NCBI GenBank assembly: GCA_016110215.1
Contig: JADWQD010000003.1
Location: 2,356,001 to 2,420,000, forward strand
Reading direction: 5' to 3'
Length of the DNA stretch: 64,000 nucleotides
From: Capronia americana
Taxonomy: Eukaryota > Ascomycota > Eurotiomycetes > Chaetothyriales > Herpotrichiellaceae
Shown in pieces: positions 11,103 to 23,600 of the stretch. Within the stretch, counting starts at the first letter, position 1; every line of letters begins with the position of its first letter. A program made the position numbers and the translations under genes. The notes beneath the pieces were generated by a model. The model searched no databases, had not been told where the DNA came from, and saw nothing but the letters and a program-made list of their open reading frames with translations.

Positions 11103-11997
11103 TAACTCGGTGGAGATTCCCAAGGTACGAGCAAGCGAGACACGATTAAGAAATCCAGACACTGAAGGACTAAATTCGACCGAACGCTCTGTGCACACAT
11201 TGATCCTTGTCTTAATGTTCAGTTCGTATTTCGTATGCTGATACGTATTCTAGTCGGCCTAATTCTACTTTGGTCTGGGGCACCGACGCGTACTCATGCA
11301 TTGCCAGGCTGCAAGCATGGCGGTTGAGGTTGATAGCGTTCTGAACCTCGGCTTTTCCTGTGGACTGGTTGCGGGGCTGTGGACGAGCAGCTCGGTGTCG
11401 ATACAGACGTGGCCCACAGGGTATATATCGGCTAAGGATGTGGTACATAGTAGTGGGACCTAAATCACACACGATGCGTGTAGACCCCAGTGAGCATACG
11501 GCACATGTGAAAGTTCGTATCTTGGGCAGAACGAAGGTGGTACGATCTGAAGTGATTCAGACAATTTGGAGCGCGAGGTAGACAAGACGAGTCTACCTAC
11601 GAAGTACGAGTACGTACACGCGAGTACTGGGACGGAGGACGCAGTAGAATACCCACACCAGTGCACGCCTTGCACATCCTTCCAGCCACTTTTGGCCTCC
11701 TACTTCCCAACCGAGGCAATTATCCGCCTTTACGGGTTTCAGGCCGACTGGTCGTGGGCCCAGGCTCGTGTCACTGAGGATTCATCCGGGCAGGACTCAA
11801 TAAAAGTGCAGAATTTGGTGGAGCCCCGGGGGGTTCCTCCCAGATCGGTTACTCTTGTTTAGTGATTCCTCGGCGCGTGAAAGTATATTCACATTCACTC
11901 TCGACATCCTTTTTCCCTATCTCCCTCCATCCTCGATTTCGACGGACGCGCTATCCCTTCCAGTGCCCCAGCCAACACCCACGTCCACCCGAACAAG
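11103..11997. other. Intergenic region before the flavin monooxygenase
   Basis: No gene supported. Around 11575-11640 there are clustered GTAC/GTCTAC-type short inverted motifs. The last ~120 bases are C/T-rich and fit a 5' leader for the next gene. Confidence 0.4.
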
Positions 11998-13524
11998 ATG
12001 ATTGCCGCCAACAACAGCTTCGACGTTATCGTCGTCGGCGCCGGTATTTCAGGCATCAACTCTGCCTATCGCCTGCAGGAAGGCCTCCCTGACTACTCAT
12101 ACGCCATCCTCGAAGGGCGAGGAGAAATCGGCGGCACCTGGAGCCTCTTCAAATATCCTGGGATCAGATCGGACTCAGATCTTCACACATTCGGTTTCCC
12201 ATGGGATCCGTGGAAGGAAGATCGTTCCATCGCCGACGCCGCGTCAATTCTGCGCTATGTCAAGGATACTGCCGCCAAACATGGGATCGATAGCCACGTC
12301 AAGTATAACCACAAGGTCGAAAGCATGAATTGGTCAACCGAGAATCAGCATTGGGAAGTCGACGTCACCGTGAATGGCACCGAGAAGAGGAAATTCTACT
12401 CGCGTTTCATTCTGCTCGGTACCGGCTACTATGACTATACCCGCGGCCTGAACACGCAAATCCCTGGCATCGATCAGTTCAAAGGAACCGTGGTGCACCC
12501 TCAATTCTGGCCTGAAGAACTCGACTATGCGGACAAAAAGGTCGTCATTATCGGTAGTGGCGCCACCGCCGTGACTCTCCTTCCCGCCATGGCCGATAAA
12601 GCCAAACACATCACCATGCTTCAACGATCACCCAGCTATTTCCTGCCCGTCCCTCTCACAGAACCCATCGACGGCATGATCAAGCGAATCTTCCCCGAAA
12701 AGTGGGCCTATCAGCTCATCCGGCTCAGGTTCCTGCTCGTGGGCTTTTTCTTCTTCCAATTCTGTCGCCTGTTCCCGAAGAAGGGTATCTCGGTCCTTCG
12801 TGAAGCAACCGAGAAGGAGTTGCCGAAAAATATCCCGTTCGAACCGCATTTTGTCCCGAAGTATAATCCTTGGGAACAGAGGATGTGTATTACTCCAGGT
12901 AAGCTTGATTCCATGAGCCGCATGGCATCCTTCGCCTAACTGTTCCATTCAGGTGGAGACTTCTTCGCAGCTCTGCGCAAAGGCAACTCTGATATCGTGA
13001 CCGACACGATTCGAAACATCTCCGGCAACGAAATTATACTCTCCTCAGGGAAGACTATCGACGCAGACATCATCATTACAGCCACCGGTCTAAAGATCCA
13101 ATTCGGCGGTGGCGCCAACGTCTCCGTCGACGGCGAACCGTACGAGATGAATCAGAAGTACATCTGGCGGGGCGCATTGCTCCAGGACCTTCCTAACTTT
13201 GCATTCGTCTTTGGATACACGAATGCCAGCTGGACGCTTGGCGCCGACGCCACCGCGCAATTGTGGGTCCGCTTGCTCAAACAGATGAAATCCAAGGGTA
13301 TGAGCAGCATGATCCCGCGATTGAATGAGAAGGAAGGAGTGATGGAGGTGCCGCTGTTGAATCTGAGTAGTTCTTATATCAAGGCTGCTCAGGAGGCAAA
13401 CACACTGCCGAAGGGTGGTGACCGAGGCCCATGGGTGCCGCGGAGCTCTTATCTGAAGGATATTTGGCATGCGAAGTTTGGAGACATTAGTACCGGGTTG
13501 CAGTTCAATCGCATCTCGACGTGA
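11998..13524 (+). CDS. Baeyer-Villiger-type FAD-dependent monooxygenase
   Basis: Class B flavin monooxygenase using FAD and NADPH to insert oxygen next to a carbonyl or to oxidise soft heteroatoms; substrate unknown. Exons 11998-12898 and 12953-13524 join across a 54-nt intron (GTAAGC...CTAAC...TTCAG) to give 490 aa. The FAD Rossmann motif VVGAGISG is at residues 12-19. IGGTWSLFKYPGIRSDS is the usual IGGTW/YPG(I/V)RxD block. The BVMO fingerprint FKGTVVHPQFWP is at about 161-172, and the second, NADPH Rossmann motif IIGSGATA at about 184-191. Overall it resembles the EthA-like subgroup. The neighbouring genes give no pathway clue; there is no polyketide or peptide synthase nearby. It could serve detoxification or secondary metabolism. 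Confidence 0.93.
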
Positions 13525-14030
13525 GCAAGGCGGTGCGCGAACTTGAATGAATGCGAAGTTGAATACCCCAAGGTTGGAGACATTTGTGAATATTCTGGTG
13601 GCGCTTGGTTCGAGGGGTTTCTTACCTTTGGAGGCTCAGGGCGCTCATAGATCTCGATGATGAATGAATTTTTCAGGCCACTGCCTCTCATTCGGGCTTC
13701 CCGTACAAATTGGCAGTTATGCGAACAAAGGCTCGCAGGAACGTTTTTCCGTATCCGAGGCCGCCGGGTCCGACGCGGGTCTCGACCTACAATTTTCTCA
13801 CGTTGCCAAATTTATCGGCTGACCGCCCATCTCCTTGCCACCGATCTTTCATTCCAGCCTCATCTTGTCTTCCTCAAACTTCATTCCTTCACTTCTTTCG
13901 CGCACACACCCTTCAACCGAATCAGGTCCCACAGCACCCGCGACATCATCAGTCAAGCCAGAGCCCTCTTCTGGTCACCCTGCTGTCGTCCTCGTTCAAT
14001 TCTTTGCTTCACATTCACTCCCAAGAAGAA
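13525..14030. other. Intergenic region before the small zinc-binding gene
   Basis: Contains the 3' end of the monooxygenase and a C/T-rich leader (about 13780-14030) for the next gene. Open frames here are low-complexity leader translations. Confidence 0.4.
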
Positions 14031-14675
14031 ATGGGTGGCGGCAACGGAGCCAAAGCTGCGCAGAAACGTGAGCGGAATGCGAAAGATGCGAAGAAGGACC
14101 CTCAAAGTCAGTTGAAATCGGTACGTATTCAATTGTCATTTGTCCGTTTTGATCTATCAAGCCTTTTATTCGGGTTGTGGGTTTTGTAGTTTTACATCGG
14201 GGCTACTTGATATTTTGTTGCCCTTGGAATTTTGGATCTTGCTGAGTCAGAGGGTGATGGAACGTGGTTCGTTCTGGCTCACACCAACCGTCAACTTGGC
14301 GGGGCTGCTTTCGTCCTTTGTGGCTATATCTTGTCCCTTCAGGGCAAGTGTTGTTGTGGGCTTTCAGGTGTATTTTGATGGAATTCTGGTCCTGGAAGAC
14401 TGTGGACCTGGCAATCCAAATATGTAGCCACGGCTACGTAGCCATGCTTCCTTTCAGTTTCAATTCTCTGTTCTGTGTTCCGAAGAACAAACACCTTGTG
14501 TCTGTTTTCATCAGACCGACTGCTGACTCTCGCTTTCCCTGTCTAGAATGCGAAGGCACAAAGTATCAAGTGCAAGATTTGCTTTGGCACTTTCCAGAGC
14601 ACCTCGGCACGGAAGAGTCTCGAAGATCATGCCCTCAACAAACACAGCAAGAAGTACGAGGATTGTTTTGCCTGA
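14031..14675 (+). CDS. Small zinc-binding protein (At2g23090/4F5-like)
   Basis: A 72-aa protein from two exons, 14031-14120 and 14547-14675, around a 426-nt phase-0 intron (GTACGT donor, GTCTAG acceptor). The N terminus MGGGNGAKAAQKRERNAKDA is the basic, Gly/Lys-rich start typical of the small 4F5/ZNF706-like family. The second exon adds CKICFGTFQSTSARKSLEDH and ALNKHSKKYEDCF, a single zinc site of the form C-x2-C...H-x4-H. Family members are widespread eukaryotic proteins of poorly known function that bind zinc and possibly nucleic acids. The gene is easily missed because neither exon makes a long frame. The intron is several times longer than others in the window. Confidence 0.85.
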
Positions 14676-16059
14676 GCTGTTTCTGCTTCCGTTCGATGAG
14701 CAAGACATTTTCCCCGACACCTGAAAGGGGCGCCTTTGCGCATCGGTGCTAGGGACAGAGTCGCAGTCTACAGCTTCCGACAGAGAACGACGCGGACGAG
14801 TGTTCGGTTGGCCAACGAAAGGGAGGGAGAGTGAATGAGTTATGATACGCTGCATTTCTAGCGAGGAGTTGCTGAGAGTTCGAAGCACCTAGTCTTCGGC
14901 TGTGAATGAAGATGCTGACCTGATCCAATAGAGAGCGCAATCGAAGCGGCATTTATTCTTTAATGTTTACCTTATCCTGTCCTATGAACATCTTGGCATC
15001 TCCCGTGTGCTGTTTTCGGCTCGGCTGGCGCTATCCCTATGGATAGGAATTGAAAAGAGGAGCAAGCAGTCTGGCCGAGATTGGGTTCGGATTGTCCGAT
15101 TTCATAGTTGCCACGCTCTGTCTCGCACTGGATCGTACCTGCGGCGCCCTCTATCTTACTTTCCTTTGTGAGCCTTGTGCCTCTGTTCCTCCCGTACCCG
15201 ACCTCAACCGCCATTTGCCAAGTCTTGTGTTCGGCTGCGTCCTTCCTGCCAGCAGAGCTTGGATCGCAAACCGAGCGTGGGGATTTTCACTGCCTGGGGG
15301 AGTTAGACGCTTGGATTCAGTCTTTTTCTGATTTGATCAAGTAGGCTTGAGTCCTTTACTTAGCGGCCAACCATTTCACGCCCCCTTGAAAGGCGTCAGT
15401 GTTTGACGACAGGAGTGACGAAGCGTGCATAAATCGTTGACATGGAGATTTCTATCTCTGTTCAGAACAACCATTGGGGAGCATGGGTGCTCCGGATACA
15501 GCAACGCTACTGCAGATCACAATGGCCTGGGAACCGACACTGATTAGGTGCTGGCGCGCGTTCACAGGCAACACTCCGGCTTCCTCACAGTGACTCGATG
15601 GTCGTCACGGAGTACCGCAAAACTAACCTGGGACAGGAATGGCTCGTGATCGTCTGCTTGATATTTCATGCCGCACATGGGGTACTTAATATGTGCTCCG
15701 AGGCCAACTTTGACGGGCTAGTCTCACGCAGGTGTCATGCCGTCTTCACACCACTGAATGCGTGTTGCTGATGTGGCAGCCTCACACCCTAGGTGGGGTT
15801 GATCGATATTGTCTTTCTCCCGCAATGCCCCATCTCAACTGCATCGACGAAGCGGACGCCTTCTGGAGCATTCTGGCTGCTGTTTCACCAGTTCGATCTG
15901 TTCATTCCACCGCGGCTGGATACGCAGGACAGGTCCGTGTTGCAGCTCCCTTGACCGAGGGACCCGCAGACTCGTCCGAACTCCTGGTAGCCTTGTTGGG
16001 TTCACACCGTCGGGAACTTGAGTCGTAAAGTATCGTGGATATCGATATATTCCTCGGCC
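14676..16059. other. Intergenic region before the NLR gene
   Basis: About 1.4 kb without a supported gene. Open frames such as 15050-15331 and 15732-16028 show no domain pattern. It should contain the NLR promoter and leader. Confidence 0.4.
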
Positions 16060-19000
16060 ATGGTACGGGAAGCCGCTTGTTTCTCATATCTCTGTAGCAC
16101 AATTGGACTGTTGCTGTTTCTCTCACCCCCTTCATCTTATAAGCACGACTCAAGAGCTAAATCAACCGTAGGCTACCACCGAGCAGAATTTCCTTCGAAT
16201 ACTCGTTGACCCAGATGATGCCGATATTGAGTGAGTCACGCTGGGGAGGAGCGCATCCCATCCCGTTCTATCATTGTCTCTCCATGTATATTGGTTGGCT
16301 CATTCCAAGCTAGCTAACAACTACCCAGCATCGTGGCCGTACATGGCCTCAACCCGGTCAACAAGACGTTCCACGCCGAGGCAACATGGACGGCAAACAA
16401 CAAGAAGATGTGGCTGTCCGATTTCCTTCCTAAGCGCCTGCCAGGTGCAAGGATTTTGCTCTTCGGCTACAACTCTAATGTGGCGTTTGAGACCTCGACC
16501 GCTGGCGTCGACGAGCAAGCTGTCAATCTGCTTGATCGATTGACTGCACGACGAAAGCAGGTATCCCCGCAGAGGCGGATCATATTCATCGCACACAGTC
16601 TTGGTGGTATTGTTGTCAAGAGGGTATGTTGAAAGATTGCCGTCCTAGCGAGCGACATCAGCCTCACGTTGCATGCCACTTCCTTTTGCCCTTCTTGAAG
16701 AATCGATTTATCCAAGCGGAAGAACCATCGTTTGACAATGGTCAGGCACTAGTCGAAGCGAAACTTGACGACAAATACGCCAGTCTTCGGAAAGCGACAT
16801 TCGGACTCGTCTTCTTCGCAACTCCTCATCACGGGGGGAATTTTGCTAACGTAGGCGATCTTGCCGCAAACATTGCTAGATCTGTCCTGTGGAATCCAAA
16901 AAATACATTCATGGACAATCTCAAGCACAACTCGATCTTCTCCGAACGCCTCCGAGACGATTTCAGACATCAGCTCGAAGATTTCAAGATACTCTCCTTC
17001 TATGAGACAAAGCGACTGGGGCCGGGCTTGGTACGTTGAAGATTATGATCACCGGGAATGACAACTCACACCGTTCAGATCGTGGATGCGCATTCTGCAA
17101 TTCTCGGTCTCGCGGGGAAAAGAGAAACTGCCATCGCCCTTGACGGGGACCACAGGAGTATTTGCAAATTTCCGGAGCCAAATTCAGCTTACCAGCAGGT
17201 CGAAGATGGTTTAGCAACATTGGTCGAAGGAGCACTCCAAACGCCCGTCCAGGCAGTTGAGGGAGCTCTACAAGTCTCCGAGGTCCACTCGCCTACATGT
17301 AAGTAAGGTGAAAGCTCGAAGCCAGATAGTCCGAGCACAGTATCCGCATTGCCTTGAGATGGTAAAGTTCAAGTACACATCCGCTGCATTTTTCAGGGCT
17401 CTGTCTCGTTCATCCGTCTGACACTCATGAGGAGACGTAGCTGACTTCCTTCCAGTCTTCGTACCCTACCGAAAGAATTCGAGCTTCGTTGGCCGCGAGA
17501 ACATTATCAAACGTCTACTTCAAATACTAGGTCCCAATCCTGAGGAGCAGAGACGAGCAGCGCTTTATGGGCTCGGGGGGATCGGGTAGGCTCCCCCAGT
17601 CCACTGACGGAGTACCTTTCTCACCAGCACAGAAAGACTCAGATTGCACTCAGCTATGCTCACCGGTGTAAGGAGAGGCATCCGCGAACATCAGTCTTTT
17701 GGATCCATGCCAGCAACCTGGAGAGATTTCATCAGTCTTTCATGGATTTGGCCGACGAGTTGAAAATACCCGGGGCCGACTCCCCCAAAGCAGACGTCCT
17801 GAGTCTCGTGAGAAACTGGCTGAGTATCAAGAGGAATAGTGGTGATTGGTTGATGGTCGTTGACAACGCTGACGATTTTGACATGTTCTTCAAACCCTCG
17901 AGTTCCCATGGTAAACGAAGCTTTTCAGGGAGGCTTGCCGATTATATACCGGACTGTGCACATGGGGCTGTGTTGTTGACAACGCGAAACATGAAGGTAG
18001 GGACAAGGATGGTGAACAAGGTGAACTCGGTGCTACAGGTTGGGCGCATGGCAGAACTGGAAGCAATTGACCTCGTCCGGAAGATCCTTGACGACCAAGA
18101 TAGATACCAGAGAGGAGATATTGCGGAACTTGCCCAAAAGCTAGAATACATACCGCTAGCTTTGACCCAAGCCGTGGCGTACATTTGGGAGAAGGGCTGC
18201 CCCATCCAGAGATATCTGGCGCTGTATGAGAAGAGCAGGGTCAATGCGCTGATTCTTCTCGGCCATAGTGCTACTAACAGTCTGGCGGAGGATGAAGCTC
18301 GAAACGCAGTGACGACCACCTGGATGATGTCTTTCACACAGATCAAAGACCAGAACACCCTGGCTGCCGATATTCTGTCCTTGCTGGCCTTTCTGGATCG
18401 GCATTGCATTCCCGATGAGCTGATCAGAAGGCGAGATCCCAGTCTTTCGGATATGGATTTTGAGGAAGCCTGTGGGCTCTTGAAAGGATTCTCTTTGATC
18501 GAAGAGATCCCTTTGACCCTGCGTGGAGAGAGCCATGCAGCATTCAGTTTGCATCGAATGGTGCAGCTTGTAACGCAGGAGTGGTTGAAGTTCTATGGAG
18601 AGACCGCTCTCTGGGCGGAAAAAGCGCTGGTGGCTGTCTCGATCGTCTTTCCCCCCGGAGAAAGAGAAGAGTGGAAAAGCTGCGAGATATATCTTCCTCA
18701 CGTCAAAGTGGTGCTGGAGAGCAAGGTGCAGTCAGAAGATGGTAGTGTGTCGACTTCCAAGGCGGCATTACTGCACAACGCAGCGACCTATTTCCGCGTC
18801 AAGGGCTACCATGGCCGTGCAGAAGAAACGGCGCGCGAGGCCGTGGCCGCCCGGCAAGCGTCAGTCGGGCCAAAGCACCCGGACACCCTGGCTAGCCACA
18901 CCAGCCTTTCACGCGTCCTTTTTGAGCAAGGTAGGATCGAAGCGGCCATGGAACTCCAGCTCAAAGCCGTGAAAGCGGCGGGGTCATCCATCCCAGAGGA

Positions 19001-19982
19001 CCATCCAGATATGCTTCGGGCGGTGGCTCATCTGGCGGCTCTCCACGGTATCCAAGGTCGATGTGTCGAGGCTGAGCGCCTGCAGAAGCATGTGCTGGAA
19101 CTGGGCGAACCGAAACTGGGGCAAGACCACCCCGACGTCCTGCTCACGATGCGCGACTTGGCCGTGACTTATGGGCATCTGGGTCGATACGACGAGGCGG
19201 AAAAGCTCAACCAGCTGGTCCTGGAACGTAGAACGCGAGTCCTGGGCGATGACCATCCTGAAACCCTCATCAGCATGCTAGATTTGGCTGCAACGTATAT
19301 GCGGCAGAATTCGGCCCTGAAGGCAAAGTTGGCCGAGGAGAAAGAACGCAAGGTGATTGAAGCTCGGGAGAAGGTTCTCGGTAAGGAACACCCAGCCACA
19401 ATACAAGCAATGGAGCATCTGCGCGGCACATACGAGTGGCAAGGCCGGCACGATGACGCGGTGAAGCTTCAAGAACAGATCAAGGCAATCAATCGAAAGG
19501 GCAACGAACAGACAGCTGAGCTTTCCGAGGCCGAGAAGCTGAACATGAGCCGTAACATTATGACATACGAGCTACCCCTTCACTCGAACCGGATACGGCG
19601 GATGTCCCACGACGAAGATCTCGCAGTCGAGACCACTACTGAGGAGGAGCAGGAAGCGGAGGGGGGTCCCCAGTTTCGCGCAACGAGGAGCTGGGTCGAC
19701 CTGAATCATGCGGTGGACGTGGACGACACCACAAACACGGAGCAGGTGGGCACACGTGTCCCCAATACGAATCCAGGGCATCGCCACGCTCAGTCAATGT
19801 CGACTTCGGCATCGCTCTTGTCTCCCGCCAACAACATACCCGCTCGTGACCAAACTAAGAGAACCCGCAGTGCTGTGGGAGGCTTTCGTTCTCGTTTCAA
19901 GAGTTGGCAAGGAGAGAGCGGTGAACGGTCAGGGAAGTCGGAAGAGAAGTCTGGGAATAAAAGCTGGTTCCCGAGACGTTAG
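16060..19982 (+). CDS. NLR-type receptor: SesB-like alpha/beta hydrolase - NB-ARC - TPR
   Basis: A STAND/NLR protein of the kind fungi use in non-self recognition and regulated cell death. Modelled exons: 16060-16062 (ATG only, tentative), 16172-16230, 16329-16623, 16746-17030, 17079-17298, 17456-17585, 17633-19982; 1113 aa in total. Residues ~20-220 are a serine-hydrolase domain: IDIVAVHGLN, then FGYNS, and the nucleophile elbow AHSLGGIVVKR (Ser near 110), with FFATPHHGG after it. The NB-ARC begins with Walker A GLGGIGKTQ, split by an intron (near 330). It continues with Walker B LMVVDNADD (near 402), GAVLLTTRN, the GLPL-like YIPLALTQA and the HRMVQ motif. Six 42-residue TPR units of the kinesin-light-chain type follow (~700-950), with spacers such as GDDHPETL. 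The tail is basic and disordered. Exons 2-7 are firm; the first is the weak point. Confidence 0.9.
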
Positions 19983-20675
19983 ACCTAGGCAATAATATTG
20001 ATCGTTAACCTCGTCAAAAATATGTCTGTGGTCTGTTCAGCTTGATAAAGACTTGAAGAAAGCATTACTTTATGGGGTGGTCCTGGACATAAACAGAGGG
20101 GTTGGCCGATGTGGGACTTCCTAGCTGGCTTATCCGTATCCTGAGCCCGTCTTCGCTTAGTGCTGGAGGTCAGAGAGAGTTGAAGGAGGGTAGCGTCGGT
20201 AGGCAGGAAGGAGTGGACTTGAGTCATCACGTGCAAAAGGCTTGGCCGTGCACGTGACCCGGAGACGAACTGCCAACCTCCATTTCTTGGACATGCGTGC
20301 GTGCGTGCCACATGGCACTCGCAACAAATCGCTCGGGGGGCCAGGCCATCTCTCTGCTCTGCCGCAATGATCACTGCTGGGCTGACGGGTGCAAAAAGCA
20401 ACCGCAGTGCAGTCGGCGGCATTCGGGAGTCCACAGCTTCTTCGCCCTAGTGGTAGGCGGCGAAGGCTGCGGCAGGCAGGCAACTGTGGCAGCCTCGTTT
20501 CTCATGGTCCAGCTGCTTTTTGGGGCTGCCTGAACGACCACAGTCTCTGTCTGCCGCATCATGCACACCTGGAATGCAGCAACTCGATACACGCATCGCA
20601 GATAAGATATCACCGTCTACGATCAGGTACTTTTGGCGCTATTATATCGTCGGTCCACCCCGGCATGAATGAACA
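19983..20675. other. Intergenic region before the F-box gene
   Basis: Holds the NLR 3' end and the presumed promoter of the F-box gene, including a pair of CACGTG sites listed separately. No coding signal was seen. Confidence 0.4.
20228..20256. promoter_or_regulatory. Paired CACGTG (E-box) sites
   Basis: Two CACGTG hexamers at 20228-20233 and 20251-20256 sit in mirrored flanks (TCACGTGC and GCACGTGA), 17 bp apart and about 420 bp before the F-box start. CACGTG is the core bound by bHLH factors such as Cbf1 or SREBP-type proteins. Use here is inferred. Confidence 0.4.
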
Positions 20676-23600
20676 ATGAAGGGCCATCCGCTCGCCTTAC
20701 CCAATGCCAAACCTGCGACGCTCGGGTCCTTGCCATCAGAGATCCTCCAACACATTTTCTACTTCACGACACCTGTAACATTCTTTCATCTCATCCAAGT
20801 CAACCGCAAGTTCTTTGGGGTGGCATCTGAGAGTAGAGAACTCATCTTGCACCACCTGAGGCATGTGCCCGGCAAAAAGCTCGCATTCGACGACTACTCG
20901 ATCTCGACTAGCGACCTCTTTCTCATCTTTCGCCAGCGTGCTACTGCGCATCTTTATGGCGTCAACTTCTCGGCCGATTGTCGCAATCTGGAACCCTCAT
21001 CCAAGAGTCCCATCGTCTTCGACCCACGAGCCTCATGCCTCACGACGGACGGCGATAGTTGCGTGGTTTTCAGGAACAGTCTGCGAATCAAGCTAAACTT
21101 GCACAGCAATGCTGCTTATGGGGACACCATCGAATCGCCCTACGCTGACGGTCGCGCGAAGATCATTCAGGTCGTGCAGAAAACCTACTATGTCTCAGTC
21201 CTGTATGCTTGGGAGCCGCCCGAGAAGGATCCGGCCGAAGACACCTCTCATCCGGAGTCAGAGATCCCTTTGGGCGCGCAAGACGCCGACCGCTACAGAG
21301 CGGCATATGATCCTCGGGACGGCCTCCGTTATAGAGCCAGGCGAGGCCAACCGAAGACTCCTTCCCCATCTGCCCCCCGGATCCGGTATCATCTCCTTCA
21401 TTACGACTTGTATCGAAGTGATAAGCCAGTCTTCTTTCATATCCCGACCCACAAGTCGTTACGCGGTCATGATCTTGTCCCCGTCCACCTTGCAGTCCAC
21501 AATCGTTTGCAATGCGCAATTCTTTGGGATCTTCCTGACACGGCTCGTCCAACAACCCATGCTACGGTCTGCCTCTACAGGGGCGAGCATCTTCCTGTCA
21601 ATGAACCAGGCAACTACGATGTATGGGTCATATATCCGTTCGATCATCCCGCTCCGAACTGTCGTCCAGGAGTGAAAGTTGGGGCCAGCGAAAGAGGCGG
21701 GGGGGATTCAGACCCCGACAATGGTGCTCATGGCAGCAGCCACAGAACGCTATACACTTACACGGAGAATCACCAGCCGAGCAATGATGGTGGTCGTAAC
21801 CGTGACTATGATGCGGACTTGCGGTTCTTGCACTCCCCCTTGAAACCGCGGTCAATCTCACTCTTCAACGATGGTCGTCGTTTATCGCTCTACGCACCTG
21901 GCTCAATTACACCATACACAACACTACTGGCAAACGAACCAATCCGGGCTCGCATGCACCCTTCCAACAGGTCGCCTTCGTGGCCCAGCACAGCAGGCAC
22001 TCAGTGGCCTCGCAGGCTTTGTCGCCTGGTACGCGGGATGAATCAGACTTGGATACGCGGACATAGTTTCGCGCTGTCCATGCCATTCTTTAGTAAACAC
22101 GACACAAATATTCGGCCCCCTCCCAGGTACCACGACCCGGATGAGGTCAATCCCGAGGTGGAATACGAATGTGTTACAAACATGCTCTGTTTAGCCACTG
22201 CGCGGATCCCTTCGTTTGATATCGCCGCTGCCCGAGGAGATACTATTGGCTCTGGTCCCGATGTCCTCACCATAGTACAGATTCGCCTGCGCCAGCACCC
22301 GGATGATTGTCTACACAGTGAATATAAAGACAATCTACCCACAAGCTTGCCACGTCCGCCGCGAGAGCCACGAAGCCGCAGAACTGTCATTGATCCGAAT
22401 GCTGCGCAAGATCTGGATTTTAGTATCCTGACAGCCCCGGATATCGCTGCAGACGATGCGGCCAGTGGGACCGAGGTTGCCGATCATTCAGAGCACGAGG
22501 TAGAAATTCATTCTGACTCTGAGGACGATGTAAGCCGCGGCGGTAGAGACCGCACAGAGGTCCGCGTTGTCGCGCGCCTATGGGGATGGAATGCGCAAGA
22601 CACATCACTGTCGGGGTCAGAAACCGTCAAGGTGTCGCCGAGGGGTGAGAGGATTGCGATTGCGCAATGGGATAAGGTGCTCATCTATGCGCTGGATCCT
22701 CACGCACTTTGCGAGGAAGCGTGGGATTATGGAACTGACAGTGTTACTAACGATGAAAGCGATTCGAGTAACAACAACGAACCTGGTCATGAAAGTGACG
22801 TTGATTTCGAGGGTGAAGATGAAGACGATGGTGTGGCCAGTTTTTCTGGGGATGTGGAAGCAGACGAAGGTCTGGACCATGATGGCGACGTTGGCATGGG
22901 TGATGCAAGTGACGTTCTTGCTGATCCGATCCCGCTTCCTGAACCTGTTCAAGAGCCTTTCTTATCGCTTTCGACAACTCATCCGCCTCCACCACCGGCA
23001 CCGGCCTCTGTCACTTCCAGCACATCTACATCGACGAGAAATTTGGGGCACTATTATCCTCATGTCAAGGATAAGAACCTCGGCTGGTCATACGCCCTTC
23101 TTCGGCCTGTAGTCCTGAAAATGGATGCAGGAGCTGTGGTGCGTAAGATGTGCTGGGGATTTGGACGCTGGAGGCAAAATGCGGGGCCCGACGGCGGAAG
23201 CAATGATGGAGAAGATGAAATCGAGGACTCCTATACCGAGGAAGACGAGGGCGGCGCGACAGACGAAGTAGCAGGGAATGCCAAGGAGAAAGACAAGGAG
23301 GCAGGTGGAATTGAGATTAGTGGTACCGAAACCTTGCATCCGCCGGCTTCACAGAGAGCGGATGGCGATGACGGCCAAGACAGTGTTCGACCATCAAGAG
23401 AGGTCGAGATGGGCAATTCACAAGACCAACCCCGAGCGTCGTCATCGTTTGCGCCGAATCTACAACCTAACAGCGCCGCAGCCAGGAACTGCGTGGATGT
23501 CCTCGAGCAAATACCATGCAGCGTGTCTGGGGACGTCCTACCTGGACCATTCCCAGACATGAAACTGGCCCCCGGACAGATCAAGCACATCACCAGTCGT

